Origin: Phoronis australis
Taxonomy: Eukaryota > Phoronida > Phoronidae
Length of the DNA: 62,000 nt
Direction: 5' to 3'
Assembly (NCBI GenBank): GCA_002633005.1
Contig: NMRA01000003.1
Location: 970,492-1,032,491 of the forward strand
The notes under the pieces are model-generated. The model saw only the letters and a program-made list of their open reading frames with translations, was not told the DNA's origin and did not search any database. Shown one piece after another: positions 61,884 through 62,000 of the stretch. The position numbers and the translations under genes were made by a program. The first letter of the stretch is position 1, and every line of letters starts with the position of its first letter.

Positions 61884-62000
61884 AAACTATGTCGAATCCA
61901 TCTGAAAACGGGAGGATAGCGTCATCTCACTAATAGGTGCCTACATACCAAATTTCATGAAAATCCAATAAGGACTTGTGAAGATACAAAGGTAAGCGTA

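Larger units (their letters stand above)
60707..62000 (+). mobile_element. Periodic-repeat element (pearl/Helentron-like), copy 3, running off the window
   Basis: It starts ACAAGAGCAACGCGGAGCG, a small palindrome, then GCGCCCACAATTGCACCGC and a CCAGTAGAGGGCAT box. From 61113 the units are highly regular: CTCF-like boxes lie at 61259, 61420, 61565, 61709 and 61870. Three unit types alternate, so the box at 61259 is repeated at 61709 and that at 61420 at 61870, a higher-order period of 450 bp. The two 450-bp copies are over 90% alike, implying recent amplification. It lies in the WDR48 intron upstream of exon 60059; no ORF. Confidence 0.75.

Overview
The window looks like nuclear DNA of an intron-rich bilaterian animal, probably a marine invertebrate. 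It is AT-rich, has short coding exons with GT/AG boundaries, introns from about 0.2 to 10 kb, and many dispersed repeats (tRNA-derived SINEs, foldback/MITE elements, minisatellites, a 5'-truncated LINE). No bacterial, organellar or viral gene organisation is visible. The species cannot be read from the sequence. Repeats built from ~145-bp core units resemble 'pearl'/Helentron-type elements best known from bivalves, which is only a weak hint. One ambiguous base (n) lies at 9515.

Four host genes were recovered by assembling exons by hand and checking that every splice phase closes. (1) A LITAF-domain membrane protein, + strand, CDS 1824-19165, 7 coding exons, 193 aa from the chosen Met; a possible earlier coding exon lies at the window edge (1-41). 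(2) Mitochondrial enoyl-CoA delta isomerase ECI1, - strand, CDS 31799-21830, 7 exons, about 293 aa, tail-to-tail with LITAF. (3) AP5Z1, the zeta subunit of the AP-5 adaptor complex, + strand, 16 exons between 33463 and 45770, 624 aa complete at the C-terminus; the N-terminal ~150 residues were not found. (4) WDR48/UAF1, the deubiquitinase cofactor, - strand, 13 exons from 60059 down to 49514, 518 C-terminal residues; the first exons lie beyond the right edge. AP5Z1 and WDR48 converge; ECI1 and AP5Z1 diverge across a repeat-filled interval.

Layout: 0-20 kb LITAF, with a ~10-kb intron holding a foldback element and several dispersed repeats; 20-32 kb ECI1, with a 55-bp tandem array, SINEs and C-rich repeats in its introns; 32-33.1 kb dispersed repeat plus the tail of a LINE; 33.4-46.7 kb AP5Z1; 46.7-49.5 kb intergenic, partly repeat; 49.5-62 kb WDR48, whose introns hold two long periodic repeat arrays and a near-perfect 112-bp-arm foldback.

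The genes are housekeeping functions (endolysosomal membrane protein, mitochondrial beta-oxidation, late-endosome trafficking, deubiquitination/DNA repair) with no sign of a joint pathway. The most unusual content is non-genic. A repeat family with defined ends and a ~145-bp internal period carries a sequence matching the CTCF core consensus in nearly every unit. A ~1.1-kb DNA transposon with 8-bp target duplications sits inside a 35-bp minisatellite. The LITAF proline-rich region is built from a series of phase 1-1 mini-exons.
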